Assembly: GCF_000802425.1 (NCBI RefSeq)
Contig: NZ_JRUD01000003.1
Span: forward strand, 202,828 to 266,827
Length of the DNA: 64,000 bases
Source: Pseudomonas flexibilis
GTDB lineage: Bacteria > Pseudomonadota > Gammaproteobacteria > Pseudomonadales > Pseudomonadaceae
Reading direction: 5' to 3'
In this document: positions 1-7,800 of the stretch, piece by piece
How the letters are laid out: each line of letters starts with the position of its first letter
How positions within the stretch are numbered: the first letter of the stretch is position 1
Translations under genes and position numbers: made by a program
The notes under the pieces: model-generated
Seen by the model: only the letters and a program-made list of their open reading frames with translations
What the model was told of the DNA's origin: nothing
The model's database searches: none

Positions 1-4
1 TTAT

Positions 5-376
5 GTGGAGTTTGGAGTTGTTGATATATGGGGGTTGCCGGAAAAATCATCGTTTTTCTATCTGCCTGGTTATTATTGTGCATTTATTTTCCAAGTGGTG
101 GCTGTGGCAGTAATAATTGAGGCAATTGATTGCGGTTTATCATATTTTGGTGAGTTTGTGTGGCAGTGGATTTTGCCAATATTTGGTGTTTGCTTATTAA
201 CGGTAGGAGTTCTTCCTCTCCATAATATTGGGCAGTCTGAGCCAGAGATCACTTTATCCCCTTTATGGTCATTTGCATGTTTGGCTTGGGGGTACAGAAT
301 TTTTCTTCCCGAAAAAGAAGGTAAGGCTGAAAATTCGAGTCGGCAAGACTCTCAAAGAAAAAGCACCTCCGCTTAA
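5..376 (+). CDS. Hypothetical membrane protein, 5' end possibly outside window
   Basis: I do not recognise this protein. The frame is open to the left edge, so the GTG at position 5 may be internal and the true start may lie upstream. Two or three hydrophobic stretches (about residues 20-45, 52-72 and 84-98) suggest a small integral membrane protein. The C-terminus is charged (Lys/Glu/Ser/Arg-rich). Base use is distinctly AT-rich compared with genes after 7.8 kb, which suggests transfer. It is followed after 31 bases by a PIN-like gene on the same strand, so the two may be co-transcribed. No family assignment is possible by eye. Confidence 0.5.
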   Translation: MEFGVVDIWGLPEKSSFFYLPGYYCAFIFQVVAVAVIIEAIDCGLSYFGEFVWQWILPIFGVCLLTVGVLPLHNIGQSEPEITLSPLWSFACLAWGYRIFLPEKEGKAENSSRQDSQRKSTSA

Positions 377-407
377 TTCGACTCCAAGAATTGGAAACTG
401 CTAGGCA

Positions 408-1280
408 ATGCAAAATTATCTTCCGGCGCTGGTGCGAATGGCGCTTTCCCGGTACGGATCACGAATGGCTCGCGCTTTTGTCAGCGCGTCTACGCTTGTT
501 GCACAGGCACGTTTCTCTAGAAAGCCACCGTTACGAGTACTCGTAGATAATACTGTCCTCTTTCATGCAATAAGTCATGAGACGGCTTGGATCTCCACTG
601 GAAAGGCCAATTGGGGTGTGCATGAAATTGATACAGGATATAGCGCCAGAATTCCAGTGCGTGCGCCAAATGACGAATCGCGGGAGTATAGGAACATCCA
701 GTATCTTCCGGGAATCGCTCATCTGGCCCGGATTGGTAAGTTATCTCTGATGAGCTCAGGGGAGCTCTGGATTGAAAGATTTTATCAGCCTGCTGGTCGG
801 TTTGATGGGTACGGTTACTTTGATCTTGATCTTTTCGACGATGTCGAGATTCCGCTGATTGACGAAGTGCCTGATATGCAGATAGGACCATCTTGCTGGG
901 GTCTCCCCAGTGTTGAGAAAATGCGTGAAGAACGGTTAAAAAAATCAACCGACCCCCTCTTTCAATCACTGGCCTCTCAGCTGGGGCCAAAAAACTCACA
1001 GGACGCTTGGCACATCAGAACAGCCGAGGTCAACGAAATGTTTTGCTTCCTAACAATGGATTTTAAGCTGCTGAAGACCCTGCAGGCACAGAGTAACACC
1101 GAGCCTGTGCAGTCTTTGAATACGAGAATCCTGACGCCAGAGCAACTGGGTAAGTACCTCGGTTTAGCGCCAGTAAATCCGGCCCTTCTCAGCTTTGACA
1201 GAGTTAGTTTCCCAACCCGCCCCGATTTGCACTGGCCAGACTCCAAGCGGCAAAAGCCCAAGCGAAGGGCAGAGAGATAA
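408..1280 (+). CDS. PIN-like domain protein (putative ribonuclease)
   Basis: The 290-residue protein shows the acidic pattern of PIN-fold RNases. An Asp sits at the end of a first beta strand (LRVLVDNTV, D47). There is a Glu after a Ser-rich strand (SSGELWIE, E119), an Asp in QDAWHI (D199) and another Asp in LTMDFK (D218). PIN enzymes use such a tetrad to bind metal and cut RNA. The protein is about twice the length of a VapC toxin, with insertions between E119 and D199. No small antitoxin gene lies just upstream. The start ATG at 408 has only a weak AGG-type ribosome site; ATGs at 438 and 465 are alternatives. The family call is inferred from motif spacing only. Confidence 0.55.
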   Translation: MQNYLPALVRMALSRYGSRMARAFVSASTLVAQARFSRKPPLRVLVDNTVLFHAISHETAWISTGKANWGVHEIDTGYSARIPVRAPNDESREYRNIQYLPGIAHLARIGKLSLMSSGELWIERFYQPAGRFDGYGYFDLDLFDDVEIPLIDEVPDMQIGPSCWGLPSVEKMREERLKKSTDPLFQSLASQLGPKNSQDAWHIRTAEVNEMFCFLTMDFKLLKTLQAQSNTEPVQSLNTRILTPEQLGKYLGLAPVNPALLSFDRVSFPTRPDLHWPDSKRQKPKRRAER

Positions 1281-1328
1281 TAGTTAAGAGCATTGGCCAA
1301 ATTGATGTCCGCTTTGGCTCGTAGCCGC

Positions 1329-1582
1329 CTTGACCCTCCGTTCCGCCAATGCTTTATTCCTCCATGCGAAACCGCCGTACCCATACGGCGTTCCCAGGTA
1401 GCCCGAACCTTCAAGGCTGCGAGCGGTGGTTCTTCCAAGTGCGATTCAGCACCCGGCGGCTCGCACGCTTGCCGTAGCCATTCGGCGAAAGATGCCTGTT
1501 CAATCCACCGGCGATTGCCGGTCCTTCTCCCAGCGCTTGCTGGCGCTCTTGCACGAACCGCCGTCTCTGTGGCTCCTTACAC
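1329..1582. repeat. Structured repeat, copy A (left of VPA1262-like gene)
   Basis: About 250 bases here are closely similar, in the same orientation, to 5207-5468. Shared segments include CTTTATTCCTCCATGCGAAA, GCCCGAACCTTCAAGGCTGCG and CAATCCACCGGCGATTGCCG. The element has several short dyads, for example CCGGCGATTGCCGG. Similarity stops after the final ACAC, where copy A continues with GTTAGACC while copy B completes a hairpin. No convincing gene is present between 1281 and 1771: the short ORFs here are shadows of the repeat on both strands, and I see nothing recognisable in 1583-1771. Confidence 0.8.
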
Positions 1583-1771
1583 GTTAGACCGAAAGTCCTC
1601 GTCTTTAGGCCGCATGTTTACTGACGCTTCGCCAAAAGCTTTCAAGCATGTACCCGGTTTCGTACCTGGATTGCGATCCACGGTTATGGTTGCTATCGAC
1701 CCAAAGATTTTAATCTTCGCCCAGCACTGAAAAGTGCACGAACCATTGACCTGCTGTTGTCCTCCAGCCAC

Positions 1772-4700
1772 TCAAATAGCTCCAACTTCCTCAATAAATG
1801 CCACAAGCGCTCCCCGCTCTACTCCATTGTTACGCCATTCCTTCAGGGCGCGGACCATCGCGACGTCCCTCGATAGCTTGCACAATTCAAAAAAATGGCT
1901 AGGCAATTTTTCAGAATCATCCATGTAGTGCTCGACATGCTTGCAAAATGCGTATATCCAAATTGCGACTTCCAACGAACAATCCCACTTGTTCCAATTC
2001 ATCGTACTGGCTAACGGTTGCTGCACATTGACGCGTGCTTTATTCAGTATTTTCAGCAGAGCATTAATTTCTTCGTCTTGAGTCTCGAAAAAACTTCTTG
2101 CAAGGAGAAACGCTGCTACTTCGGTAATACGTCCTTCGCGCGAGCGGTTGAAATTAACGGTCTTGCAGAGTAGCTTCTCGTCGAGGTACGAGTACAACTC
2201 CTTCATCCATGTGCTGGATAGCGCTTCCGGTGTCAATCGGTTTTTTTCCAAGAGTGGCGTAATTACCTCCGAAAATAACCATGGCTCAGACCAGCCTAGC
2301 TCGCGCATGTGACCTCTCAGGCTATCCACAAGGAACTCCGCTTCGTTCTTGGCTAGCTTTGGTGGCAGCGTTTCATATAGCGCCTGCTGAATAATACCGA
2401 CTGATTCGCCGCCTCCTGGCTCCCGTGCCAGACCACTTAATAGCCAGCACAACATTCGAGTGCGGGTTTGTTGATCAAACGATGCCAGATGTGCCACTGC
2501 CTGCTTCGCACTATCTTCATTCTTGCAAGTGTCTTTTAGGCTGGCCAACCCAATCCATTTAAGGAGTCCATTTGTGCTTCGCAGCAGACTCTTTTGCTGC
2601 TCATCGGTAATCCCGAAAGCAATTGTGAGAGAAACCTCCCCAACAATCTGACTCAAAAGGGATAGCTTAATGGCATCTTGGTGGTGCTCTACTTTGTCGA
2701 GTGTGCTTGAATAATGCTCCGACAGGTTTACTAATTTATCTGGTTCGGCACGCCACAAAGCCCTTATCGCGAACACATCTGCCCATGTCAGTGCTTGGTA
2801 CTTAATTCGATAGCGGAAGTTTTCGTGGGAATATGGTCCACGAAGGAAAATTTCCAGATCTTGCTGAAATAAATATGGATTAATTGTTTCAAAAGAAGTA
2901 TCGGGCGCTACGTCGCTAATCCGCGAGAATGCGCCGTGAAGCGAGCCTTCAAGTAAGTCAAGGAATGCACCTTTCTGCCTGTCAGCAGCACTCCACAAGG
3001 AATCCCCATAAGGTGTATGTGCGAGGATCTCTGCCACGATCTCCCAATGCTTTTGACAATAGTCTGCCCCTGTGCTCAGAGCGTTGATACATGCATCAAT
3101 TCCTGGAGTTTTAGGAAGTCGTAAATAGTCGCCGTCAAGTAGGTTCAGTTGTTTAAGACGAGCACGCAGCTCCTCGCCATACAACCCCAGAAGCGAATCG
3201 TCTCCAGTCCAAGTTGCTAGGACTTTTCCTGTCCATTCCCAGTTTAAAAAGCTTAATCGGTCGCCTCGTTTTGGGGTGGGCTGTTCTTGTGTTTTAGAGT
3301 CAAAAATAGGCTCTATGTACTGGTTATCCTTGCTTGTCCCGATAGTGGCTCTTGATATCAATTTTGCAGCATACTTGAAGACTTCATGTAATACATCCAT
3401 AGGAATTTTGGTTATAAGTAAGGGGTGATCTTCGTTTGCCTTCTGAATCGAATTCGAAAGGTTGAAGCCTGCGACGGGAAGGCCGCGCCGATCTGCAATG
3501 AGCATGTAGCGATCATGTAAAGCTCCCGGCTTGACTCCGAAAATTCTCAAATCAATCCGTTGCGCCAAACCTTGTAGCTGCTTGCAACTTGCTAGAAGAT
3601 TGTCGATGCGGCTGGGATCAGGAATATAGCCAGGCACGGCTTTCTGATTTTGAGTTAATGGTGTTGTCGGCGGAGCTGTGGTGAAGACAACATATTCCCC
3701 CTTTTCTGACGCATTAGTGAAAAATAAACCTACTCCAGCATCTTCAAAGTAAGGGTCGAAGAAGATTATTTGATGCTCCCGATGCTTTGCGAACTGCTGT
3801 TTTATCCACTCCACAAATTGTAGTCGCTCGGTACCGTCGCCCTCGCTTAGGCGCTCGAGGAAGCGTGCCTCGGATTTCGGCGGATGTAAAACACTAAGTA
3901 ACTCTGTTATTTTTTTATTGGCTACAACCCAAGGGTCTGCCTGTCTCCCTCCAACGACCGAGATAAATCCACTATCACCACGATTGACAGTTTGTGCCGC
4001 CTTTACCCGAGGCGCCCCTCTTAGCTTTTTCTTTAGTGAATAGTCCAGCCAATCCAACTTAACTTCTGGGCTCGATCCTACTAGAGAGTGTCCTGACATT
4101 GATATTTCCCGGATATAATAGCTCTTCCATTTGCAGCACAATATGGCTGCGCTGGCTCCGCTCCTCATTCCATGTATCTCGATATGTGCCGAATCGACTA
4201 TTTCCCCATAATTATTCGGTATTTCAAGCATGCACTCTATGTGATCTATTGCTACTTTATCGACTGACATTATTTCTGAGAATATGCAATGCCCATCGTT
4301 CATTATTTTGGCGTGGACGAAGAACCTAACAAAATCTGGTAGTTGCGCTAGATTTAGTTCGATAAAAATTTTCCTGCGACCATCTGCCCAATATACATCC
4401 AAGAGTTCTCTTTCATGGTCGTCCAAGGTTGGGAAGACCAGTAACTCCAAATCGCCAAATCGTGTCGCGTCTTTGACGGCAAAATCCAGGCCGGTGTCAG
4501 AACCCATTCGTTTAATTAGGAAGCGCGCTATATCTTGGTCAAGGCCTCGTGCTGTTGTGAATAGACGTTCTTTATTCAGGTTAGCAATAGCGGCACTAAA
4601 CGCCGAAGCGCTGGCGTGGGGACTTTGTAGGCTGGAATGCTCATGCGCATCGCGATTAAATAGTAATGCCGCTGGGCGACAGGCATAGCTATCGCTCAAT

Positions 4701-5071
4701 TTGAAAGCCCCAATTCTCTCTTCGAGCGATTTCGAAAGCATCAGGCCAAGCGCGCTACTGATTTCCTTAATGGTCTCTCCTTTTACAAGCCGGTTAAGCA
4801 GTTCACCTGAGCGATCACTTTCGATGTAGAGATTGGCGCGAATCACCCGAGCGTGGAAATCACCAACAACCTCAAACCTATCGTCGCTGGATGCACTCCA
4901 AACTCCTGAGGAAAAGCTGTACGGAAGGAGACGGCCGTAGACAAATCTATTTTCTAGGCCATCTTCGGTTTGGATCTGCACAATCCAAATTTGTAGAGCA
5001 CAGGCGCGTCCAGGCTTGGCAAATAATCGGCCAAGCCTAGTGTCTTCCATTAGATTCTTTAAGTCCGCCAT
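1772..5071 (-). CDS. VPA1262-type large protein with phospholipase-D-like domain
   Basis: This protein of about 1,100 residues resembles the family named after Vibrio parahaemolyticus VPA1262, judged from its N-terminal region (LGRLFAKPGRACALQIWIVQ). A middle section, at roughly residues 420-580, reads as a PLD-like module: strand HQIIFFDPYF, then ALHDRYMLIADRRG with His-Asp-Arg where classic PLDs have HxK, then FNLSNSI. The last 500 residues look alpha-helical. The frame is open to GTG 5143. I prefer ATG 5071 because the preceding 24 codons look non-conserved and AAGGA lies upstream, though 15 bases away. The gene is AT-rich, stands alone and lies between two direct repeats. A PLD nuclease or phosphatidyl-transfer role in defence is inference. 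Confidence 0.65.
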   Translation of the reverse strand: MADLKNLMEDTRLGRLFAKPGRACALQIWIVQIQTEDGLENRFVYGRLLPYSFSSGVWSASSDDRFEVVGDFHARVIRANLYIESDRSGELLNRLVKGETIKEISSALGLMLSKSLEERIGAFKLSDSYACRPAALLFNRDAHEHSSLQSPHASASAFSAAIANLNKERLFTTARGLDQDIARFLIKRMGSDTGLDFAVKDATRFGDLELLVFPTLDDHERELLDVYWADGRRKIFIELNLAQLPDFVRFFVHAKIMNDGHCIFSEIMSVDKVAIDHIECMLEIPNNYGEIVDSAHIEIHGMRSGASAAILCCKWKSYYIREISMSGHSLVGSSPEVKLDWLDYSLKKKLRGAPRVKAAQTVNRGDSGFISVVGGRQADPWVVANKKITELLSVLHPPKSEARFLERLSEGDGTERLQFVEWIKQQFAKHREHQIIFFDPYFEDAGVGLFFTNASEKGEYVVFTTAPPTTPLTQNQKAVPGYIPDPSRIDNLLASCKQLQGLAQRIDLRIFGVKPGALHDRYMLIADRRGLPVAGFNLSNSIQKANEDHPLLITKIPMDVLHEVFKYAAKLISRATIGTSKDNQYIEPIFDSKTQEQPTPKRGDRLSFLNWEWTGKVLATWTGDDSLLGLYGEELRARLKQLNLLDGDYLRLPKTPGIDACINALSTGADYCQKHWEIVAEILAHTPYGDSLWSAADRQKGAFLDLLEGSLHGAFSRISDVAPDTSFETINPYLFQQDLEIFLRGPYSHENFRYRIKYQALTWADVFAIRALWRAEPDKLVNLSEHYSSTLDKVEHHQDAIKLSLLSQIVGEVSLTIAFGITDEQQKSLLRSTNGLLKWIGLASLKDTCKNEDSAKQAVAHLASFDQQTRTRMLCWLLSGLAREPGGGESVGIIQQALYETLPPKLAKNEAEFLVDSLRGHMRELGWSEPWLFSEVITPLLEKNRLTPEALSSTWMKELYSYLDEKLLCKTVNFNRSREGRITEVAAFLLARSFFETQDEEINALLKILNKARVNVQQPLASTMNWNKWDCSLEVAIWIYAFCKHVEHYMDDSEKLPSHFFELCKLSRDVAMVRALKEWRNNGVERGALVAFIEEVGAI

Positions 5072-5206
5072 TTTTATTTCAGAACGTCCTTCGATGCTGA
5101 TTCTGTGGCTAGGCATATCCTCGCAAGATTGTAACCCGCGCACCTAAGTCGTCTCATGGGATCATCCCTTCGTAGACATCGACTAACGACATTGGCCTTT
5201 GCTGCC

Positions 5207-5479
5207 CTTGACCCATCAGCCCGCCACTGCTTTATTCCTCCATGCGAAAGCGCCGTACCCATCCGGCGTTCCCAGGCAGCCCGAACCTTCAAGGCTGCGC
5301 CGCTCGTGCGGTGGTTCACACCAAGTGCGATTCAGCGTCCGGCGGCTCGCACGCTTGCCGTACCCATTCGGCGAGGGATGCCTGTTCAATCCACCGGCGA
5401 TTGCCGGTCCTTCTCCTAGCGCTTGCTGGCGCCCATGCACGAACCGCCGTCTCTGTGTTCCTTTACACAGAGACGGCGG
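5207..5479. repeat. Structured repeat, copy B (right of VPA1262-like gene)
   Basis: This is the second copy of the element at 1329-1582, in the same orientation, with about 10 extra bases around CGCTCGTGCGGTGG. It extends at its right end into a complete 15-bp hairpin that copy A lacks. Every frame is partly open because of its composition, but the similarity between copies is at base level with indels, which argues against coding. The stretch 5144-5206 contains no gene. The bases from 5480 to 5621 carry nothing I recognise. Confidence 0.8.
5444..5479. other. Perfect 15-bp-arm hairpin ending repeat copy B
   Basis: CCGCCGTCTCTGTGT (5444-5458) pairs perfectly with ACACAGAGACGGCGG (5465-5479) around a 6-base loop. 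There is no T-tract on either side, so it is not an ordinary terminator. Copy A keeps only the left arm and diverges inside the right arm, so this hairpin marks the edge where the two copies were separated. Confidence 0.8.
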
Positions 5480-5621
5480 CGAAAACTCCTCTGAACGCCA
5501 CGGCTCACGCCGCTTTGCGATGCTCGATCCCGCGACAATTGACGTGACAAAGCGACATTGCCGCCTTTTGCTGGCTCGCCAGAACCGCCGATGCTCCCCG
5601 GAGCAACTGGGTGACGCCCGG

Positions 5622-5762
5622 TCAGGTACGCGGTCCGAAACGATCCTGCAATTTCTCCAGCGTGCATCCCCAGGCCACGGCATCGTCAGCCGGGGCGGCC
5701 TCCACCGCCGTCTCCCGTGGGAGATTCAGGAGGCTGGACAAACGCTCGCCTGTCCAGCGCAT
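5622..5762 (-). CDS. Small ORF, 46 residues, unknown
   Basis: A 46-codon frame on the minus strand begins MRWTGERLSSLLNLPRE and ends LQDRFGPRT. It has a GAGG ribosome site five bases before the ATG. Composition looks protein-like (Leu/Glu-rich helix, an Asp/Ala linker, then a charged C-terminus). It lies downstream of, and on the same strand as, the RepA-like ATPase gene, 209 bases away. It is too short for a family call and may be a remnant of a longer mobile-element gene. Confidence 0.35.
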   Translation of the reverse strand: MRWTGERLSSLLNLPRETAVEAAPADDAVAWGCTLEKLQDRFGPRT

Positions 5763-5870
5763 GGACACCTCACAGGGCCGCTGGGGCCTCAAACCCAGAA
5801 AACACTAACCATCCCGAGGCGGGAAATGTGAGGAAGCCGGTCATCAAGCCAGCCGGCAAACAGGCAAGGG

Positions 5871-5918
5871 CCGTCCGAAGTGGCCGCTCCCCGGCAGGGG
5901 AACGGTCATTTCGGACGG
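5871..5918. other. Imperfect 22-bp-arm hairpin 3' of RepA-like gene
   Basis: CCGTCCGAAGTGGCCGCTCCCC (arm 5871-5892) and the arm 5897-5918 pair with three mismatches around a GGCA loop. It lies about 50 bases past the stop of the minus-strand ATPase gene. It lacks a T-tract, so termination is uncertain. Its CCGTCCG core also occurs in the larger palindrome upstream of the same gene. Confidence 0.55.
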
Positions 5919-5971
5919 GCTCACAGGAGGGTGTGCAGGAAGGGAAGGGATAGCGGGTGTTGGCGGCAACG

Positions 5972-7111
5972 CTAAAGCGTGGGCGGGTCAACCAGGAACA
6001 CGTGCGGCCAGTCGCAGCGCACCAGCCCACGGCTGATCAGCGTCTCCTTGGCCTCGTGGAAGCGATTGCGGGCGATGCCCTGGTCCTTGCAGCGCTGCTG
6101 CCAGTCCTCCAGCGGGATCAGCACCGCCTTGTCGCCGCGCCCCTGGGAGGCCAGCCGCTCGGCAATCTCCCGGTGGTACTCCGCCAGCACGGCCAGCAGT
6201 TGCTGCTGGTTCTTGCCGAGTGCCGGTAGTGCGGGCTCCGCTTCGAGAGTGGCGTCGGCACGTTGCATCACCGCACTGCTGAGCGGTCCGCCCTGGTCAT
6301 CGATGATCGGCACCGCAACCAATTGGAAGCTCTGCGGAGCCGGCTCTGGAGCATCCTTCATCTTGCGAGTGCTGAGGGTAATCAGGCGGTCGACGTTGCG
6401 GGTCAGCTCGTACTCGGCATCCACCGCTCCCTTGAGCACCGAGGAACCGCGAGCCCCGCGTTCACTGTCCTTGCCGCTGTGATGGACGATCACTGTCGTG
6501 GCCTTCCAGGGGTTGCGCAGCAGGTCCGCCCGGCGCACGAACCGGCCAATGTCCGCCGCACTGTTCTCGTCGCCGCTGAAGTTGCGCGACAGGGTGTCGA
6601 TCACGATCAGCGAAGGATCGTGGCCGCTCTGCTCGGATAATTCGTGAAGGATCTCCTCCACCTCGGCGGCGTGCATCGGATTGGCCATGTCAACCGGCCC
6701 GCAGGAGACATACAGGGGCTCGTCGTCCAGGCTCACGCGATGATGCATCGACCAGGCGCGCAAGCGACGGGCCAGGCCCTGATGCCCCTCGCCGGCGATA
6801 TAGAACACCGCTCCCTGGCGCACCGCCTGCCCGTGGAACGGCGTGCCGGTGGCGACGCAGCAGGCGAGATCGATGGCAAAGAACGACTTACCCTTGCCGG
6901 GACCGCCGTACAACACCGCCAGGGTGTTTTGCTCAATGTAATCGGCTACCAGCCAGTCGATGGGGTTCACGGGTAACTTGCTGGCGGCCACGAAGCGGAT
7001 CGATCGTGCACCGTTCGCTGGTCCCGCTCCCACCTGGTTAACCCGCTTTGCCTGCTTGATGGTCGAATCCCCAGGAGGGGACGGATTCATGCCGTGAACG
7101 TGGTTGGTCAT
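5972..7111 (-). CDS. RepA-like AAA-family ATPase of a mobile element
   Basis: The 379-residue protein is an RSF1010-RepA-type hexameric ATPase, as found in plasmids and integrative elements. Visible motifs are Walker A GGPGKGKS (69-76), Walker B LIVIDTLSRN (168-177), HHSGK (210-214) and the RGSSVLKGAVD loop (221-231). The C-terminal 80 residues look like a winged-helix extension. Such proteins probably unwind element DNA for replication. The start is well supported by AAGGAG nine bases upstream. No integrase, relaxase or excisionase accompanies it, so the element looks incomplete. Its composition is GC-rich like the host, unlike the AT-rich genes to its left. Confidence 0.8.
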   Translation of the reverse strand: MTNHVHGMNPSPPGDSTIKQAKRVNQVGAGPANGARSIRFVAASKLPVNPIDWLVADYIEQNTLAVLYGGPGKGKSFFAIDLACCVATGTPFHGQAVRQGAVFYIAGEGHQGLARRLRAWSMHHRVSLDDEPLYVSCGPVDMANPMHAAEVEEILHELSEQSGHDPSLIVIDTLSRNFSGDENSAADIGRFVRRADLLRNPWKATTVIVHHSGKDSERGARGSSVLKGAVDAEYELTRNVDRLITLSTRKMKDAPEPAPQSFQLVAVPIIDDQGGPLSSAVMQRADATLEAEPALPALGKNQQQLLAVLAEYHREIAERLASQGRGDKAVLIPLEDWQQRCKDQGIARNRFHEAKETLISRGLVRCDWPHVFLVDPPTL

Positions 7112-7286
7112 GGCGGAACGCTCCTTGTTGCCGAAAGTGGCCGCAAGGTAGCGAGCAAGTGTGTGCTTTGGCGCGGGTTAAATCGAAATGGAAGTTCGCG
7201 CTTTTTTGCTGGCGTCCATGCTGTTCCACAGCGAAGTACGACGGTAAAAACCAGTCAGCATGGCCGAGCGTTTCGAGTAGCCAGAA

Positions 7287-7340
7287 AAATGGCCGATCCG
7301 TCCGGCCCCTCTAAAGAGGGGCCGGACGGATCGGCCATTT
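7287..7340. repeat. Perfect palindrome, 26-bp arms with 2-base loop
   Basis: The left arm 7287-7312 (AAATGGCCGATCC...) is the exact reverse complement of the right arm 7315-7340, separated by AA. It lies 176 bases upstream of the RepA-like gene. The length and perfection far exceed a normal terminator, and no T-tract follows on either strand beyond the ATTT ends. A replication-origin or single-strand initiation structure for the element is a reasonable inference; a transcription barrier is the alternative. Confidence 0.85.
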
Positions 7341-7800
7341 ACTCGTTGTGGAAAATTGTCTGCTGTGACGGGAAAGGTCCGCTTGTCGCCCATTCCACCG
7401 AGCGCTTGCGAAGGCCAGTCAGGCGGCCAACACTTTGGGTTCGATCAACCTCCGAGTGTTGAGGATATGGTTAGGGGTACGGTGAGTCCCCGGCCGAAGC
7501 CTCAAATGCCCGTTCTAGACAGCCCCGAACGACTTGGTTCGATTAGAGCAGGGGACGCCATCAGCTCTTCCGCTGACTTCCACCGACTTCCGCTCAACCG
7601 CTCTAAATCGCTGCTTTCAAGCAAAAAAGCGAACTTATGGGCTTCAGTTTTCCAGTCGCTTCCAGAAATTGATCACCGGGGCTCATAGACCAGGCGGTTC
7701 GGCTTCCTCAGAACAAACCCCCGCGTGCCGCAGTCCGATGGAAGGCTTTCGAATCAGAAGTGCAGCAGTCTCTGGCAAAACCCTGAACCTGGACTGACGC
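7341..7800. other. Gene-free stretch between mobile remnant and polysaccharide genes
   Basis: No supported gene is visible. Short frames here have no ribosome sites or recognisable residues. There is a minor inverted pair CAACACT (7428-7434) / AGTGTTG (7455-7461), and an imperfect pair GATTAGAGC / GCTCTAAATC about 50 bases apart around 7541-7609. One of these could be a trace of an attachment region, but there is no direct repeat to confirm it. Confidence 0.4.

Noticed and set aside
1577..1590. GTTAGAC after repeat copy A, resembling an integron attC core site
   Set aside because: No matching RYYYAAC core lies within the size range of an attC, the two genes flanking it are in opposite orientations, and no integrase gene is present.
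5871..5918. Hairpin as terminator of the RepA-like gene
   Set aside because: No T-tract follows on the minus strand, so it is listed only as a structure.
7178..7393. Minus-strand 71-codon frame across the large palindrome
   Set aside because: It consists largely of the palindrome read through, has no ribosome site and overlaps a structure better explained as DNA or RNA; I cannot support it as a gene.
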